Of a DNA stretch of 64,000 nucleotides, positions 47,984 through 60,467 are shown piece after piece. Source of the stretch: Cephalopachus bancanus (taxonomy: Eukaryota; Chordata; Mammalia; Primates; Tarsiidae); contig JAPVLO010000044.1 of the NCBI GenBank assembly GCA_027257055.1, positions 1,488,001-1,552,000 of the forward strand. The letters run 5' to 3'. A program made the position numbers and the translations under genes. A model generated the notes under the pieces. It was not told the origin of the DNA. It saw nothing but the letters and a program-made list of their open reading frames with translations, and searched no databases. Position 1 is the first letter of the stretch, and each line of letters begins with the position of its first letter.

Positions 47984-48107
47984 AGAAAATGTTCTGAGAA
48001 TGGGACACCCGCTTCTCAGTCCCCTGCCACTCTGGGTGCTTTTCTGTCCTCTTAAATCCTGCTTTTTCACCTTCAAAAAAACAAAAGAAAAGAAAATGTT
48101 CTGAGAA
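47984..48107 (+). mobile_element. 90-bp retroinsertion of unknown source with 17-bp target duplication
   Basis: AGAAAATGTTCTGAGAA occurs exactly at 47984-48000 and 48091-48107. Between lie 90 bases that start TGGGACACCCGCTTCTCAG and end in an A-rich tail (CAAAAAAACAAAAGAAA). This is the signature of an L1-driven insertion of an RNA. It is not Alu, L1 or SVA. I do not recognise the source; a truncated mRNA end or a small RNA are both possible. Confidence 0.85.
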
Positions 48108-50312
48108 CTAGTATTAAGGCAGGGAATTGGCATAAGCCCAGATGAGAGCATGCTCTTCTAACTATGTCTAAATAGAAGATGTGTATCGAGTTGTCTAATA
48201 GGTGTGACTGAAATACTTAGTAAAATAGAGAAAGTTAAAAAGAAATTCTGTAAAAATACCAGACATTTAACCAGATTGTACAGAGCTGCCAATGACCTGT
48301 TAGATATCCGCCATCTCTCATTTCTAAGCCTGCTATTCTAGGATCCTCTGTTTTTGTAATGCATAAATGCTTGTGGCATCTTCCTGGGTTATTTGGACCA
48401 AGTACTGTAATTCTTTAAGCTCGGCAGACTGTTTTAGAGATTATATATATTAAAAAAAACCTGGTTCAAATGGTGATATAGAACTGGGAGAGATGTCAAA
48501 ATGATAGTGGTGAAAGGCAAAATACTAGGACAGATGGAGTCCAACATTGTCCTTAGTGAACCAAAAATACATGATTTTATAAAAATAATCTTAAACTCTG
48601 CTTTCACCAAGAGTGTTTACAACAGGCATGGATAAAAGTTAAGGAACTCGGTGGAGAGCCTCTTATATGGAGGGCAAATATCTTCCCCTTCCAGGTCCAT
48701 GATGACAGACATGTCTAAGGGACCAGAGCACTCCCCAAGTCCAGGTGCACCCTCAGAAACCTTCTCCATCCACGGCTCCAGACAGCTGGGACCAACCTAT
48801 TGGCAGTGGCTCTCGAGGTGGTACTTAGTTTTTATGGCTCACATAGTGGCATCCTTATTCACAAACAAAAGATATGTTGAAAACAGGAAGGGGAAAGTAA
48901 GAAATTGATGCCTGAATTGGCCCAGATAAGAGGCAGAAGGGCAGTCTGCTGAAAAAGCTGGGAATCTATCCTAGTGCCACAATGCCAAGGAGGTCTGTTT
49001 TTCTATATGCAATTTAGGATTATAATCCCCAAATTTTTGATAAATTTAATTATAGTTTCTCCACTAGATTTGTAAGTTTCTAGGGACAACCACATCATTG
49101 CAACTTGCATTTCTGTACATGGATTCTTCAATTATTCAACATTTACTGAATGACTTTTGTCCTGATGTGGTTTCCCCAAGAAAGAGGAACTTGAGACAAG
49201 GGTTTGTGTGCAGCTAATTTTTTATGGAACGTGAGCTCAGGTAAACTCAGTGAGGAACTGGAAAGAGTGACACATGGAAAGAAGGAAAATCAATATAAAA
49301 ACGTCGTATCAGGATATTACTACTGTGGGCTTGATTTCTTTAAGAGCCTCTGAGGAGCTTCCAGAATGTTCCTCAGTCTTGTCTTCTTAAAAGAGTGAAT
49401 AGGAGAGTGTTTATCCATGCCCCGCATCCCCCATAGGTCAAAGATTTTCCCAAGGAATGGTAAGATTTCTGCACACATGTGAGTACCAAGCTAAACGGGT
49501 TCCTGCCAGCAGACCTGAAGCAGAAAGTAAGAAATACATAATGCAGCCCACACCCACAGTGGTGGAGCAGGGTAAAGTCAAATTATACTTTTACGAAGCA
49601 GGTTGCTACTGGTATGGCTGGAGTGAAGCAGTCTAAGAGAATGTGGGGGCTGCCTCGAGAGGTATCAGATATACTATCTCTGTACAAGCCCAGGGCTAGA
49701 CACAATCACACCAATGAATTAATAAGGAGATCTTGTGAACACCACCAACTGAGGAGGGACTCACCCTTTGGAGTACTTGTCGCTCTACAGACAGAAGACA
49801 CTGTTGCCGCCATTACCTGGCCCATTGCCAATGATGGCACATTGCTAGGCCTGGCTGGGTGCTCCCAGAGAAACAAGTACCAGACTACTTCTTCAGAGAA
49901 CCTCATGCTTGAGGTCTGAACCACTTTGAGTCCAGCTTTCATGAATCGCCCCCTAAACTTCAACCAGGGACTGAAATAGAGTTACAAGCTAAAAGACATG
50001 AAAGAAAATAGAAGTACCACACATGTTGAAAGATGCACACTCACCACTCTGAACCAGAAGCTAGCTCAGAAAGAGGAAAACTGAGTTCCTGCCATCCAAA
50101 GGCATCAGCCCGTAGCAGACAGAGCCTTGTTCTAGAAGAAAAATTGAGTCCACCTACCCTAGATTTTGCAAACTACAATGTCTCCAGATGTAAGTCCGTC
50201 CCACGGACATGGCTTATTGAACCCAATCATTTTTGTAAATTTTCAAAATCTGTTGTCAATTTCAAAACTGGAATGATCTTACATAATAGATTACTGTTTT
50301 CTCGTTCAATAT
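48108..50312. other. unclassified DNA
   Basis: No gene. Open frames of 85 to 101 codons (48651-48908, 49614-49919 and the opposite strand) are not recognised. Positions 49180-49480 may be an old repeat of the type at 36090. Confidence 0.4.
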
Positions 50313-50650
50313 AAAATGAAATAGTCAGCCAGGCTCGGTGGCTCAGCCTGTAATCCTGCACCTTTGGGAGGCTGAGGTGAGTGGATTGCCTGGAGTCCGT
50401 GGGTTCGAGACCCGCCTGGGCAACTTGGCAAGACCTCATCTCTACAATAAATCAAAATCAGCCAGGCGTGGTAGCGCATGCCTGTAATTCCGGCTACTTG
50501 GAAGGCTGAGGCAGAAGGATCGCTGGAGCCCAGCAGGTCAAGGCTGCGGTGGCCGGGAGCGGCCACTGCACGCCAATCTGGGTGACAGAGTGAGACTCCA
50601 ACTCAAAAAATAAAAATAAAAAATAAAAAATAAAATAAAATAAAATAGTC
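50313..50650 (+). mobile_element. Alu, young lineage-type copy
   Basis: The element begins GCCAGGCTCGGTGGCTCAG with the A-box deletion and has GGGTTCGAGACCC, the CAGCAGGTC block and the intact stem-loop GTGGCCGGGAGCGGCCAC. It ends in a TAAAA-rich tail. AAATAGTC flanks both ends. Confidence 0.96.
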
Positions 50651-50694
50651 CAGCATTGGCCAGAATCAGCTAGAGCTGAGGAGTAACTACCCTT

Positions 50695-50775
50695 TTTATT
50701 TATTTTTATCTTTATGTTTTTGAAGACAGGGTCTTGCTATTTTGCCCAGGCTCGTCTCTAACTCCTGGACTTTAG
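50695..50775 (-). mobile_element. Alu monomer fragment
   Basis: GAAGACAGGGTCTTGCTATT and GCCCAGGCTCGTCTCTAACT are Alu right-monomer sequence in reverse, truncated. Confidence 0.7.
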
Positions 50776-51029
50776 AAAGGGTCTGTAACCTACAGTTCCT
50801 TGCCATCCCCACAGCTCCCTATTGGTTATACATTCCTATTGTCCTCATTATCTAACTGGCCCTGGAGGTAGCAGAGCTTATCACTACTGTTTTGTTTTCA
50901 GTTTGTCATTTGCTTTAATTATTTAAACATGATATTTCCCAAATATTTGAGTAAACAGTAGAGATGTAATTGATTTCTAGTAATTAATTGCCTGGTTCTC
51001 TGCTCTGAGATGCAGTCATAGTCTTTAGA

Positions 51030-51115
51030 AACCACTGGAATTAGAATAAATTCCTCTGCCACCAGTTGGCTGTGAGACCTTGAAGAATCACTTAACCTCC
51101 TTGGGCCTCAAAGAG
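51030..51115 (+). mobile_element. MIR core fragment
   Basis: TTGGCTGTGAGACCTTGAAG and CACTTAACCTCCTTGGGCCT are MIR core. Confidence 0.85.
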
Positions 51116-51454
51116 TCTCATGGTTCCTCTCATGGTATGGTAGTCATTTTCTGTCTTTCAGGTCTTACTTCCTGGTCCCTTTATGGTTATGAGGGACTGC
51201 ATGACTACTTATGGTCAACAAATTATAAGTATAAAGGACATATGATACTTCTGGGATAAATGTTCAATTGTAGTTGTGTGGTGCTTAAAGGTTCCTCTTT
51301 CCTTCCTTCACAGTAATCAGCAATATTCAAGATGGTAGCTGCTCCAACAACCTGTGTCCAGGAGGTACAAAGATGAGAAGAGCCTCTGTCAACCCATAAT
51401 GGACATGTGCCACCAGTAAGAATTACATCTTAGTTGTTTTAAGACAGGAGAGAG

Positions 51455-51600
51455 CAGTTTTTTTTCTGTGAAGCCCAAATAGCAAATATTTTAGTCTTTG
51501 TAAGACATATCTCTATCACATATTCTTCTTATTTCTCAAAAATAACCCTTAAAAATAAAAATTATTCTTACTTTGTAAGCCGTATGAAAATACTTTACAG
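51455..51600 (+). mobile_element. non-autonomous hAT-type fragment
   Basis: TTCTGTGAAGCCCAAATAGC and AAATATTTTAGTCTTTG parallel the element at 11325-11470. More diverged. Confidence 0.5.
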
Positions 51601-51948
51601 AACAGATTTGCCCATGGGTCATTGTTGACTGACTCATTTTAAGCCACTGATACTTGGAAATCATTTGTTACTATATTCTACCCAGACCAATACACATGGA
51701 CTTCATGCCCTTTCCTGGGAACTAAGTTCATTGAATGTAAGAACTTCCAAAACACTACCTGCATATTAACATGATGCTTTTCAGGTTATTGCCAAATTGT
51801 CTTTTTTTTCCTTTCCTTATTTTTCTCAAACTTAGTAACTAAAGTATACAAGTACACTTTATAACAATAGCACAAAATAACCTATGCCCACCAAACTACT
51901 GTTATCCTCTTTATGGGATTATATCTAATCTCTTCCCATGTGATGAAA

Positions 51949-52038
51949 AAGATATATAGATATATAGATAATATAGATATATATTCAGATATAGATATAG
52001 ATAAATATATAGATATAGATACAGATAAAGATATATAT
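51949..52038. repeat. (ATAG/ATAT)n microsatellite
   Basis: Interleaved GATATATAGATA units in an AT-rich stretch. The YIDIDIDKYID-type frame is an artefact. Confidence 0.95.
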
Positions 52039-52199
52039 TTGTACCTTGTTTTTTTTTCTATAGAAATTATATCCTTACTTTTTTCTTATGATAAATAATT
52101 TTGAACATGATTTTTAAAGTTAAGTGTTATTATATTGAAGAAATAGTTATCTCATTTGTGGACATAGAAGTTGTTTTCAATTATACCTTGTCATTTATC

Positions 52200-52700
52200 A
52201 GTTAACAAATATCAATTGAGTGCCTAGTATGTACCAGGTTCTATTCTAGTGGTTAAGGACAAAAAGACAAGACAGGCAAAAGCCTTTGCTGTCATGGACA
52301 GAGGGAGACACACAGGTAACTAGAAAGGAATATCATCTATTGTAATTTCAGATGGTCCTATATGCTGTGAAGGAAAGTAACATGGGTAAGGGGAAAGGGA
52401 GTGGATAGCTAGCAATTTATAGATAGTGTTATTAGGGACTACCTCTCTGAGTAAGTGACACTGAATCATAGGAAAGAAAAAGGCTTACAGTCTTATGGAA
52501 CAGCAAGAGCATAGGGGTTGAAGCTGGGACAGCTTTGGCATGTTCTGTGACCAGAAAGTTCAATATGACCATAGCCACGTGAAAGGAAAAAGGAGGCAAA
52601 AGATGCCAGGCTACAAAAGGCGATATAGGCCATGAGAAGCTTGAATTGGAGAATTTGCAAGCAGAGCAGTAACATCATCTGATTTGGCTTACAAAAACAA
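52200..52700 (-). mobile_element. L2 3' region
   Basis: TTGAGTGCCTAGTATGTACC, GGCAAAAGCCTTTGCTGTCA, TTTGGCATGTTCTGTGACCA and GTAACATCATCTGATTTGGC follow the reverse L2 3' end. It may continue to about 52830 and reappear weakly at 54160-54260. Confidence 0.75.
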
Positions 52701-54889
52701 AAAGTCCACCTTGACTGCTGAGTGGAGAAATGACATAGGAAGGGAAAGAGTTAACAGTCAGAAGTAGAATCATAGAAGCTTAGAAAGCCACTGGGGGGTG
52801 ATTGTGGAAGTGTGTGTAGCAGACAAGAGTTTTCTTCTGGGGCAAAATTTCCAAACATTTTTTTCCCATTCACCCTGAAAAGGTTTGGAAAATTATGAGT
52901 ACCTTAGCACATTTTTAAGTTGACATCTAAAATTTGTCAACCTAAGTCTAAGTAGTTACAAAAATTTAATTTCTGCTTATTGTAAATGTTGACATTGTAA
53001 AATGAAACTCTTTTCAATATATTCAATTGAATCTAAATACCATAACTTATTAAATACCATTTAATTCCTGCACTCATTTTTAAAATACATTAGTGCACTC
53101 TTCCATGACAGTCAATTGTTTTTCATTCTTTCTTTTATCTCTTGATTTGTATTTTCATTCTCCTTTCCATTATACTTTCCCCTTAGATTTTCACCATAAG
53201 GTAATATATGTTAATGTTTGAATGTCCTTTATTGATTATACTGGCATTATTCTCTACATCAAAAATATGTGTAAAAATTGGATTGTGTTTTCTTCTTAAT
53301 TCCTGTGGCTATAAAGCTCTAACTACTGTTTCTGATTGAATTATCATCATAATCACTAACACCCAATTGATCAAAATAACATAAACAAATTACATATGCT
53401 ATTTAATAATGATTAAACATAAAAAATAGTTTTTATTAGGAATGCATCAGGGGGTTTATAGGGCTTTTTTCCCCTTGGATGGTTTGTACTTATTGCTAGA
53501 ATAAGACAGAGCTCAGTATCAATTTTATCACTATTTTTATTTTTAATGGTATACATGCTGCTGGGAAAACTTATTCACAAAAAATATTTAAGTAGAAATG
53601 AAAGGAATTTTTTGTGGCAAGATCTGCCAATGGTTTGACCTGTTTCTGAGTTATATGCCAAAATATGACCAGGTAATTTGACTTCAACATATGTTCTACT
53701 AATGGGTCCGTTCATTTAGTTCTTTCTTCAGTGTTGTTGAGCAAGAGGAATTGGAACTAACCTGACTTGCTAAAAGATGTTTCTCAGTCCTTGGATGCAT
53801 TCCTTTACAACCCTTTCACCAAGGACTCCCAGGGGTTTTGCACCACAGGACAAGGTGCCCAGGTCATCTAAGGAATGGATGCTGGGTGAGCTTCTGTTGT
53901 GAAGGGTGAGAAGGGTAACTGGAAACAAACAGTGATAGGAGAAGAGCTTGTACCAAGGCTAGCAATGACCTCAGAATCCTTCTCAGACAGACCTGTTTGG
54001 GGAAAGAGAAGAGGGGATGTTGGGGAAATGAAAATTGATTGCTTTAAGTTTGTTGTTCCTCATACCCCTGGAAAAACATTCATGTTACTCCATAGATGCA
54101 AAAATACCATTTGTAAGTCCACTGATCTATGGTTTTATCAATATGAGTGGTGAGGATTACCTAGAGTTAAGATGATTACTAAAGTTTGAGGCATAAGACT
54201 GGATGATGGAGTGGATATGGGTATAGGTGAAATACAAAGAGTTCAAGGTGGTACCTCAGTGTATTAGGTTAAAAAGTGAGTATAAAGGAATCGATGACAC
54301 AATAGCAAATAAACTTTTAATCTTAGTGGCTAATGAAATGAGTATTTCTAATTGAGACAAAACCTGCTATGGATTTGGGCTGACTCTGGGATCCAGAATT
54401 TCTCTATCTTGTGATGCTTCCATGGAAGAATGTGGCTTCCAAGGTCATTGCAAAAGGGGAAAAGAGAGGCTCTACAGGCTGGAAATTTCTTGTCCTGGAA
54501 GTGACTCGGGTCACTTTTGGTTACAGTTCATTGGTCACAACTAGTCACCTAATCTAAAGCCAATTGCCTAAGAGACTGGAAAGTAGAGGTCCCAGAAGCA
54601 TCTGTGAATGCCATCTCAGTCACTCTAGGTTTTGGCATGTGAAACTAGATGAACAATGTTTCTGGTTGGGAAGACAATATCATATAGGTTTGTTGCAAAC
54701 AAGAGTTTTGGAAAAAAGATAATGGTTTTTATTGAGAAGAATCAGTGGAAAAGGCCAATGGAAAAAAATATGAAAAATAAGACCAGTGAGAAGAGACATG
54801 CCTTACCAAGTACTGAAATACATTAAAATCTAAAATAATTTAAATGAGCATGTTCAAAGAAGCAAATGAAAAAAAAAACCCTGAAATAA
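52701..54889. other. unclassified AT-rich DNA
   Basis: No gene or confident repeat besides the possible L2 trace near 54200. Confidence 0.4.
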
Positions 54890-55711
54890 ACCTAATATAT
54901 GCAAATTCTTAGTGTAGGATGAAAATCAGCCTCACAGGACATCTGCACCACTTTTTACACCATTACTAAAATAAATTACAGATGGATTAAAGGGTTGAGT
55001 GGAAAACTACTTGGTTGAGAAAATGGTTCTGAGATCATTTCAATAATCAACTTAAATTGAAAATAAAATATAGGTGATTATTTAACTTACTTCAAAAATA
55101 GCAAATAATTTTTGAGCATAAAAGCAATGGAAGAATTCATAAAACAAATGACAGATATAATTGAGAACAAATACATCTGAGTTTTTGTTATATTTTGTTT
55201 TGGGGTCAGTAAGCAATAAAAACAATTAAAAGGCAATCGACAAACTGAAAAGGATATTTAAATGACTGCCAAAAGATTAATAGCCTTAATTTAAAGAACA
55301 TTTTACAAACTGTAATGTCACTTACATGCCAATTTTTAATGGCAAAAGATAATTTATGCTAAAAATGCAAATAGCTAAGAAAGAAAATGGCGTGCAATTA
55401 AAATAATATTTTTGCCCATCAAATTGTCAGATATTTTAAGATGTTAGAAGTCAAAGCTTTTAATGAGAAGCAATGATGATATATCCTGCTGGAAATGTGA
55501 ATTGGTACAAACTTCCTGGAAAGCAATTTGTAATATGTATTCAATACTAAGACTTTAACATGTCCATACCAATGTTTTGTAACTGGCTAATACATATGTA
55601 AATATTCACTGTGCTATGCAGAGTTGTTAACTCTGCTGTATGTAAATTATACTCAATTTAAAAGGAGGAAAAGTTTGTAATATTTACATTCCGCTTTAAA
55701 TCATAAAAATA

Positions 55712-56037
55712 AGTTCAAACTCTTTTTTAAATTTATTTATTTTGAGTTGGAGTCCACTCCATTACCCAGACGGGAGTGCAGTAGCTCACTCACGGCCACC
55801 CCAGCGTCGACCTGCTGGGCTCTGAAGATCCTTCTGCCTCAGTCTTCCAAGTAGCTAGAAGTATATGCAAGAGCTACCACAACAGGCTAATTTTTTGATT
55901 TGTTGTAGAGACGAGGTCTCACCATGTTGCCCACACTCGTCTCAAAACCACGGGCTCAGGCAATCCTCTTGCCTTAGTCCCCCAAAGTGCAGGGACCACA
56001 GGCTTGAGCCATTATGCCCAGCCAGTTCAAACTCTTT
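55712..56037 (-). mobile_element. Alu, intermediate lineage-type copy with 14-bp target duplication
   Basis: AGTTCAAACTCTTT is duplicated perfectly at 55712-55725 and 56024-56037. Right arm in the older GGGGTGGCCGTGAGTGAGC form; no A-box deletion (TGGCTCAAGCCTG forward). Confidence 0.95.
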
Positions 56038-56111
56038 AACCCAATAACTCTACTGCTATGAATTATCCTAAAGAACTAATGAGAGAACTAAGAACTAAAA
56101 AACTACAGTTG

Positions 56112-56438
56112 AATTGGTGTGTGGCCGGACTCGGTGGATCGGCCTGTAATCCTGCGCTTTGGGAGGCCAAGGTGAGTGAATTCCCTGAGCCTGCATGTTC
56201 GAGACACTTCTGGGCAACTTGGCAAGACCTCATCTCTATGATAAATAAAAAAAATTAGCCGGGCATGGTAGCTTGCGCCTGTAGTTCCAGCTACTTGCAA
56301 GGCTGAGGTGGAAGGATCACCGGAGCCCAGCAGGTCAAGGCTGCGGTGGTCCGGAGTGGCCACTGCACTCCAGTCTGGGTGACTGAGTGAGACTCCAACT
56401 CAAAAAAAAAAAAAAAGAAAGAAAAGAAATTGATGTGT
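56112..56438 (+). mobile_element. Alu, young lineage-type copy with 12-bp target duplication
   Basis: AATTGGTGTGTG at 56112-56123 and AATTGATGTGTG at 56427-56438, one mismatch. It has the A-box deletion (GGATCGGCCTG) and a mutated form of the GC stem-loop (GTGGTCCGGAGTGGCCAC). Confidence 0.95.
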
Positions 56439-56466
56439 GAAGATGTGACTTAAAGATTGAAATTTA

Positions 56467-56763
56467 GCCGGGTGTGGTGGGTCACGCCTGTAATCCCAGC
56501 ACTTTGGGAGTCTGAAGTGAGACGATTACCTGAGCCCACGGGTTCTAGAACAGCCTGGGCAACATGGCAACACCTAGTCTCTACAATAAATAAAAAATTA
56601 ACTGGGCGTGGTGGTACATGCCTATAATTCCAGCTACTTAGAAGGCTGAGGTGGAAGGATTGCCTGCGCCCAGCAGCTCAAGGCTGCAATGGTCATGAGC
56701 GTGCCACTGCTCCCCAGCCTGGGCAACAGAGAGAGACTTCGACCAAAAAAAAAAAAAAAAAAG
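56467..56763 (+). mobile_element. Alu, earliest type of the lineage family
   Basis: GCCGGGTGTGGTGGGTCACG keeps the full A box, and the right arm GGTCATGAGCGTGCCACTGC keeps the ancestral form. The linker CAATAAATAAAAAATTA already has lineage character. Flanks GATTGAAATTTA and GAGTGAAACTTA suggest a worn target duplication. Confidence 0.93.
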
Positions 56764-56900
56764 GAGTGAAACTTAGGAAAAGTACCAATATATTGTGAAA
56801 TAGGAAAGTGAATTTTTAAAAATATGGTAAATGTTTTAAAAACTATTATAAACATCCATTAAACATCAAATATTTTAGTAAACTGAAATAATTATCATAT

Positions 56901-58980
56901 TATGATATTTAGTAGTAATCCAGAATTTTTTAAAAAACCTTTATAGAATTAATTTGGTCTCATTTTAAAATGTATTCACATAGAAATATGTATGTCTAGA
57001 AAAAAAGTGAAATGTTAATAGTTTTGTCTGAGTAATTTTTATTTCCTTTTCTTTATCACACAGCCTTGTTTCATTTTTAATAATCAGAATGATACTAATA
57101 TAAATAGAAAAATAATTAAGATTGTATTTTAAGTGCAGTCACACAAGAACTCCTATTCTGAAATCCTGGGCCTCAGGACTTTGGAAGAAATTCAACTTTA
57201 GCCCAACTCACAAAGTCATTAGGAGTTCCAGTTCGCTCCCCCAAACCCAAATTCATCGTCTAGAATATGGTGACAATGTGTTGTGGAAGAAAGCATGTTG
57301 GGTTGTCAGTCACAGATTAATTTCTAGGGTGGCCATAACCATGACTGCTCACCAGTGTCTTTTACAGCAAGGGGCTCTTGAAACTCAACACACTTTCTGA
57401 AACACTATAGGCGAGGAAAGAACAGAAAAGCTGGCTGGATTTTGTTTGTCTTACAGGAGAAAATTTGTCATTTTGGTCAGGTAGAAATTACTCCATCATC
57501 ATGGGCAGTTAACTTGCAAGAATATCTTTTTCTACCTCTGTCTGCAACCACTCTGCTTTAATGACCCCCAACACCCTCCAGTCTTCCTGTGACCTGAGCT
57601 TGCAAGAAAAGACTAAGATTGCAAATATGGAGCACGCTAAATATTGTCTGCAAATAGCCCATCTTCACATTTTTCTAGGCAATGTACCCTTATTGTGTCT
57701 GGGATTCAGCTCTAGGGAAAGAAAGAAGACTGTTCCAAGTCCTATGGGCCATCCCACTTTTCTTTGGCAAGCATTCTCTTTCAGCTGGAAGTGAACCAAT
57801 AGAAGAAGCCTAGCTTTTCAGGAAAAGCTTTTCTTTCGAGACAAAAAGACAGAGGCTTGTGAGGACAGGGCCTTTTGCCTCTGGGCCACTCCCCTACTTA
57901 AAGGCAATCGTGATGACTTAAAGCCATCCTAGCCATCTTGGGACCACAGGAAAAAGCTTGAAAGAATTCCAGAGAAGTCCTCCCAGTACTCTGACATTGT
58001 TTAGCTGCTGACTCAGTTCTGGAGGGCAGAAATTTCTTGAGATATTAATTTCTTGACATATTAATCCTGTGATGGCTAGATTCTCTCACTTGCAGCTAAA
58101 TGCCTTTAAATTAAATGTGATGAGATTTTAGAGACAGCCTTGATTTCCTTATGTTCATGCTCCTAACTTCCGAAATACAGGACTTTTTGTGACTATTTGT
58201 GATAACTATGATGATCTTTCCTACACATTTACTTGTGTTCTTGCAAACTAGTCAGTTAGTTATGAGGACCATGACAAACCACACAACTGTTGGTTGACCA
58301 GACTGACTTCAATTAACTCTCAAATTCACTAATGCTTGGGACCTTCATTATTCCTTTTTTCCTGCTGCTATTTAACACTTCCGGTTAACGCTTCTGGTGT
58401 TCAGTATCCTAATGGTATTTTCTGGATCTACTCTTCTTGAAGAACACCCTGTTTAGAAACATTCCCCCGTGTTACTTACAAATTTTCCTGTTGTATTTCC
58501 TTATTTCCATGGCTTATACTGGTCATTGCTAGCAGAGCTGACAAACAAATCCATGAAAAATTTCTTCTTACCTGTAACATATTAGCATCTTATGATGAGC
58601 TTCTTAGTGAGAGTCTACCTTTATCCATAAGAGTCAATCTAACAGTAGAATTTTAGGACAGGTGTTTTAAAATAAGAAAACTCTAGAATAGTCATGTAAG
58701 GGACTACCCTTTATATCAATGTATAAGTGCCACCTGAATTACAGCCATAGGGTTACAGACAGATACCACATACTCCCAAATTCATGTAGAAACCTTTGTA
58801 GGAACTTTTAAAACAATGGCCATCTAAGATTTTAGTAAAATATGCAATATTAAAACCCACCACAGTTACTAGCCGGAATAACCGAGACTTGATGTTCCCA
58901 TTAACTAACAACAAGTAGTTATACATTCATGGTTCAATATAGTTTCATTTGTGAACATTGGCAAGAATGTGATAAAAGAA
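56901..58980. other. unclassified DNA
   Basis: No gene or confident repeat. Frames of 92 and 77 codons are not recognised. Confidence 0.4.
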
Positions 58981-58984
58981 AGAA

Positions 58985-59160
58985 TATTGTTCTGAATATC
59001 AGGATCTGGGGCTTGGTCGTCTTTCCTCTATGAATTCAGTCTGACTGTGAGCAAGTCTCTTCCCCTCTTTGGACCTTCGGTTCTTATGATGTGAAATGAT
59101 GAATTTGATCAAATGATCTTAGCATAAACAGCTCATGACTTCTTTCAGATTCTTCTGTAT
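58985..59160 (+). mobile_element. MIR
   Basis: TCTGACTGTGAGCAAGTCTC and TTGGACCTTCGGTTCTTATG are diverged MIR core. Confidence 0.6.
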
Positions 59161-59254
59161 AGAAATGTAGGAAAACAGAGAGAATTTTTGCCCCCCTCAG
59201 TCAGAACTTGCCCAGCCTTTCGTCCATATACTTGAGAAATAATATTTGGAATGC

Positions 59255-59450
59255 GAAAGTTGACTGGACACTTACTATGTGCTATAGGCACTTACTATGT
59301 GCTATAGTTATGTAATAGATACATAACTATGTATTATGTTATTTAGTCCTTGAGGTAGGCAGTATCACTTCCACTTTGCAAATAAAGGGAGTGAGAAGGG
59401 GAAGCTTGCATCTGAAAACCCAACCTCTTAACCATCTACCATCTTACATC
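59255..59450 (-). mobile_element. MIR with internal microduplication
   Basis: GGACACTTACTATGTGCTAT, TTAGTCCTTGAGGTAGGCAG and CACTTCCACTTTGCAAATAA are reverse MIR. CACTTACTATGTGCTATAG is doubled (59269-59287, 59289-59307), followed by an 11-bp-arm hairpin. Confidence 0.75.
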
Positions 59451-59699
59451 CATAAGAAATTTAGTATGCTTCAAAGCAGTATTTTAAACAATCTAGGAGT
59501 TTAATTATAGAAAACAAGATTCAAAGTTCTCTTTCTGTCTAAAATTAAGCATGCATTTCAAGAAATGTGTTCTGTATTTCTTGGAGTTTGTCTTTTGGCT
59601 GCCATGGGAAAATGGCATCTTCTTAATAAAGGGACAGATAAGAGAAGAATAATCTGTTTCACTTGACCATAGGAATCCCCTGAAACATTTTATGATTAT

Positions 59700-60410
59700 G
59701 CCTGTTATGATTTGTCTCCTTGTGTATTGTTGTCATTCAGTTCCATAAACATCTCTTTGTTCAGGAGATTGTAGCATCTACTCTGAAGGTATTGTTAATA
59801 CACTGAGTAGAAACACTCTTATCCTCTGCAAGCTATGGTTTTGCTTTGAAATCTCTGTAATTAACACATTCACATTTCAGGCACATGGTATTATGGAGTT
59901 CAGAGAAACAAAGATGTATTTCATTTTTTCCTACAGATGATTCATCAATTCCACTCCTCCCGCCTACAGACATCTAAATTTCAGTTTTCTGTGAAGCTAC
60001 AAAGCATGAACTGGCATCTACGTATTGAGTCAGAGGACACCAAGTGTTAAACTGGGTTACTGCCAACAGTTTGGTGTCAAGCCTCTTAACCTGCTTTCCG
60101 GTGTAGGCGTCATTAACAATGCTCTTTGCCCTTGGGCACTAAAAGGAAAAGACTCGGGTAACCCTACACCAACAGTTCCACTTAAGTAACTACCTGATGC
60201 ATAGTTATCTTTCCAGGCTATCCGGTGAAGGGAGTGAAAACATTCGCTTCTGTGTCCCAGCCTGGCAAGCTGGTTAACGCTTGTCAAAGAAACAGCTTAC
60301 TGTTTCCGATGCTCAGTCTCTGACCCCTATTTGAATTTCCACACCCGCGATAAACGGATAATACCCCAGTTTACATTTGCTGGTCCACAAGACAGCACAA
60401 GCATTATTGT
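59700..60410. promoter_or_regulatory. candidate conserved non-coding block
   Basis: Repeat-free, with GGCGTCATTAACAATGCTC, TGCATAGTTATCTTTCC and CCCGCGATAAACGGATAAT, and more CpGs than nearby. Inference from texture only. Confidence 0.2.
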
Positions 60411-60421
60411 GTCTACTTAAA

Positions 60422-60423
<2 letters not shown>

Positions 60424-60465
<42 letters not shown>
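60424..60465. repeat. (CA)21 microsatellite
   Basis: A perfect AC dinucleotide run of 42 bases. Confidence 0.98.

Positions 60466-60467
<2 letters not shown>

Larger units (their letters stand above)
54890..56900 (+). mobile_element. old L1 3' region, interrupted three times
   Basis: L1 text is at 54890-55711 (AATTACAGATGGATTAAAGG, GTGAATTGGTACAAACTTCC), resumes after the first Alu at 56038-56111 (CCCAATAACTCTACTGCTAT, GAATTATCCTAAAGAACTAA), and continues as short pieces between and after the next two Alus. Confidence 0.8.

Noticed and set aside
49614..49963. Overlapping 101- and 85-codon frames as coding
   Set aside because: Opposite strands are equally open and no protein features are visible.
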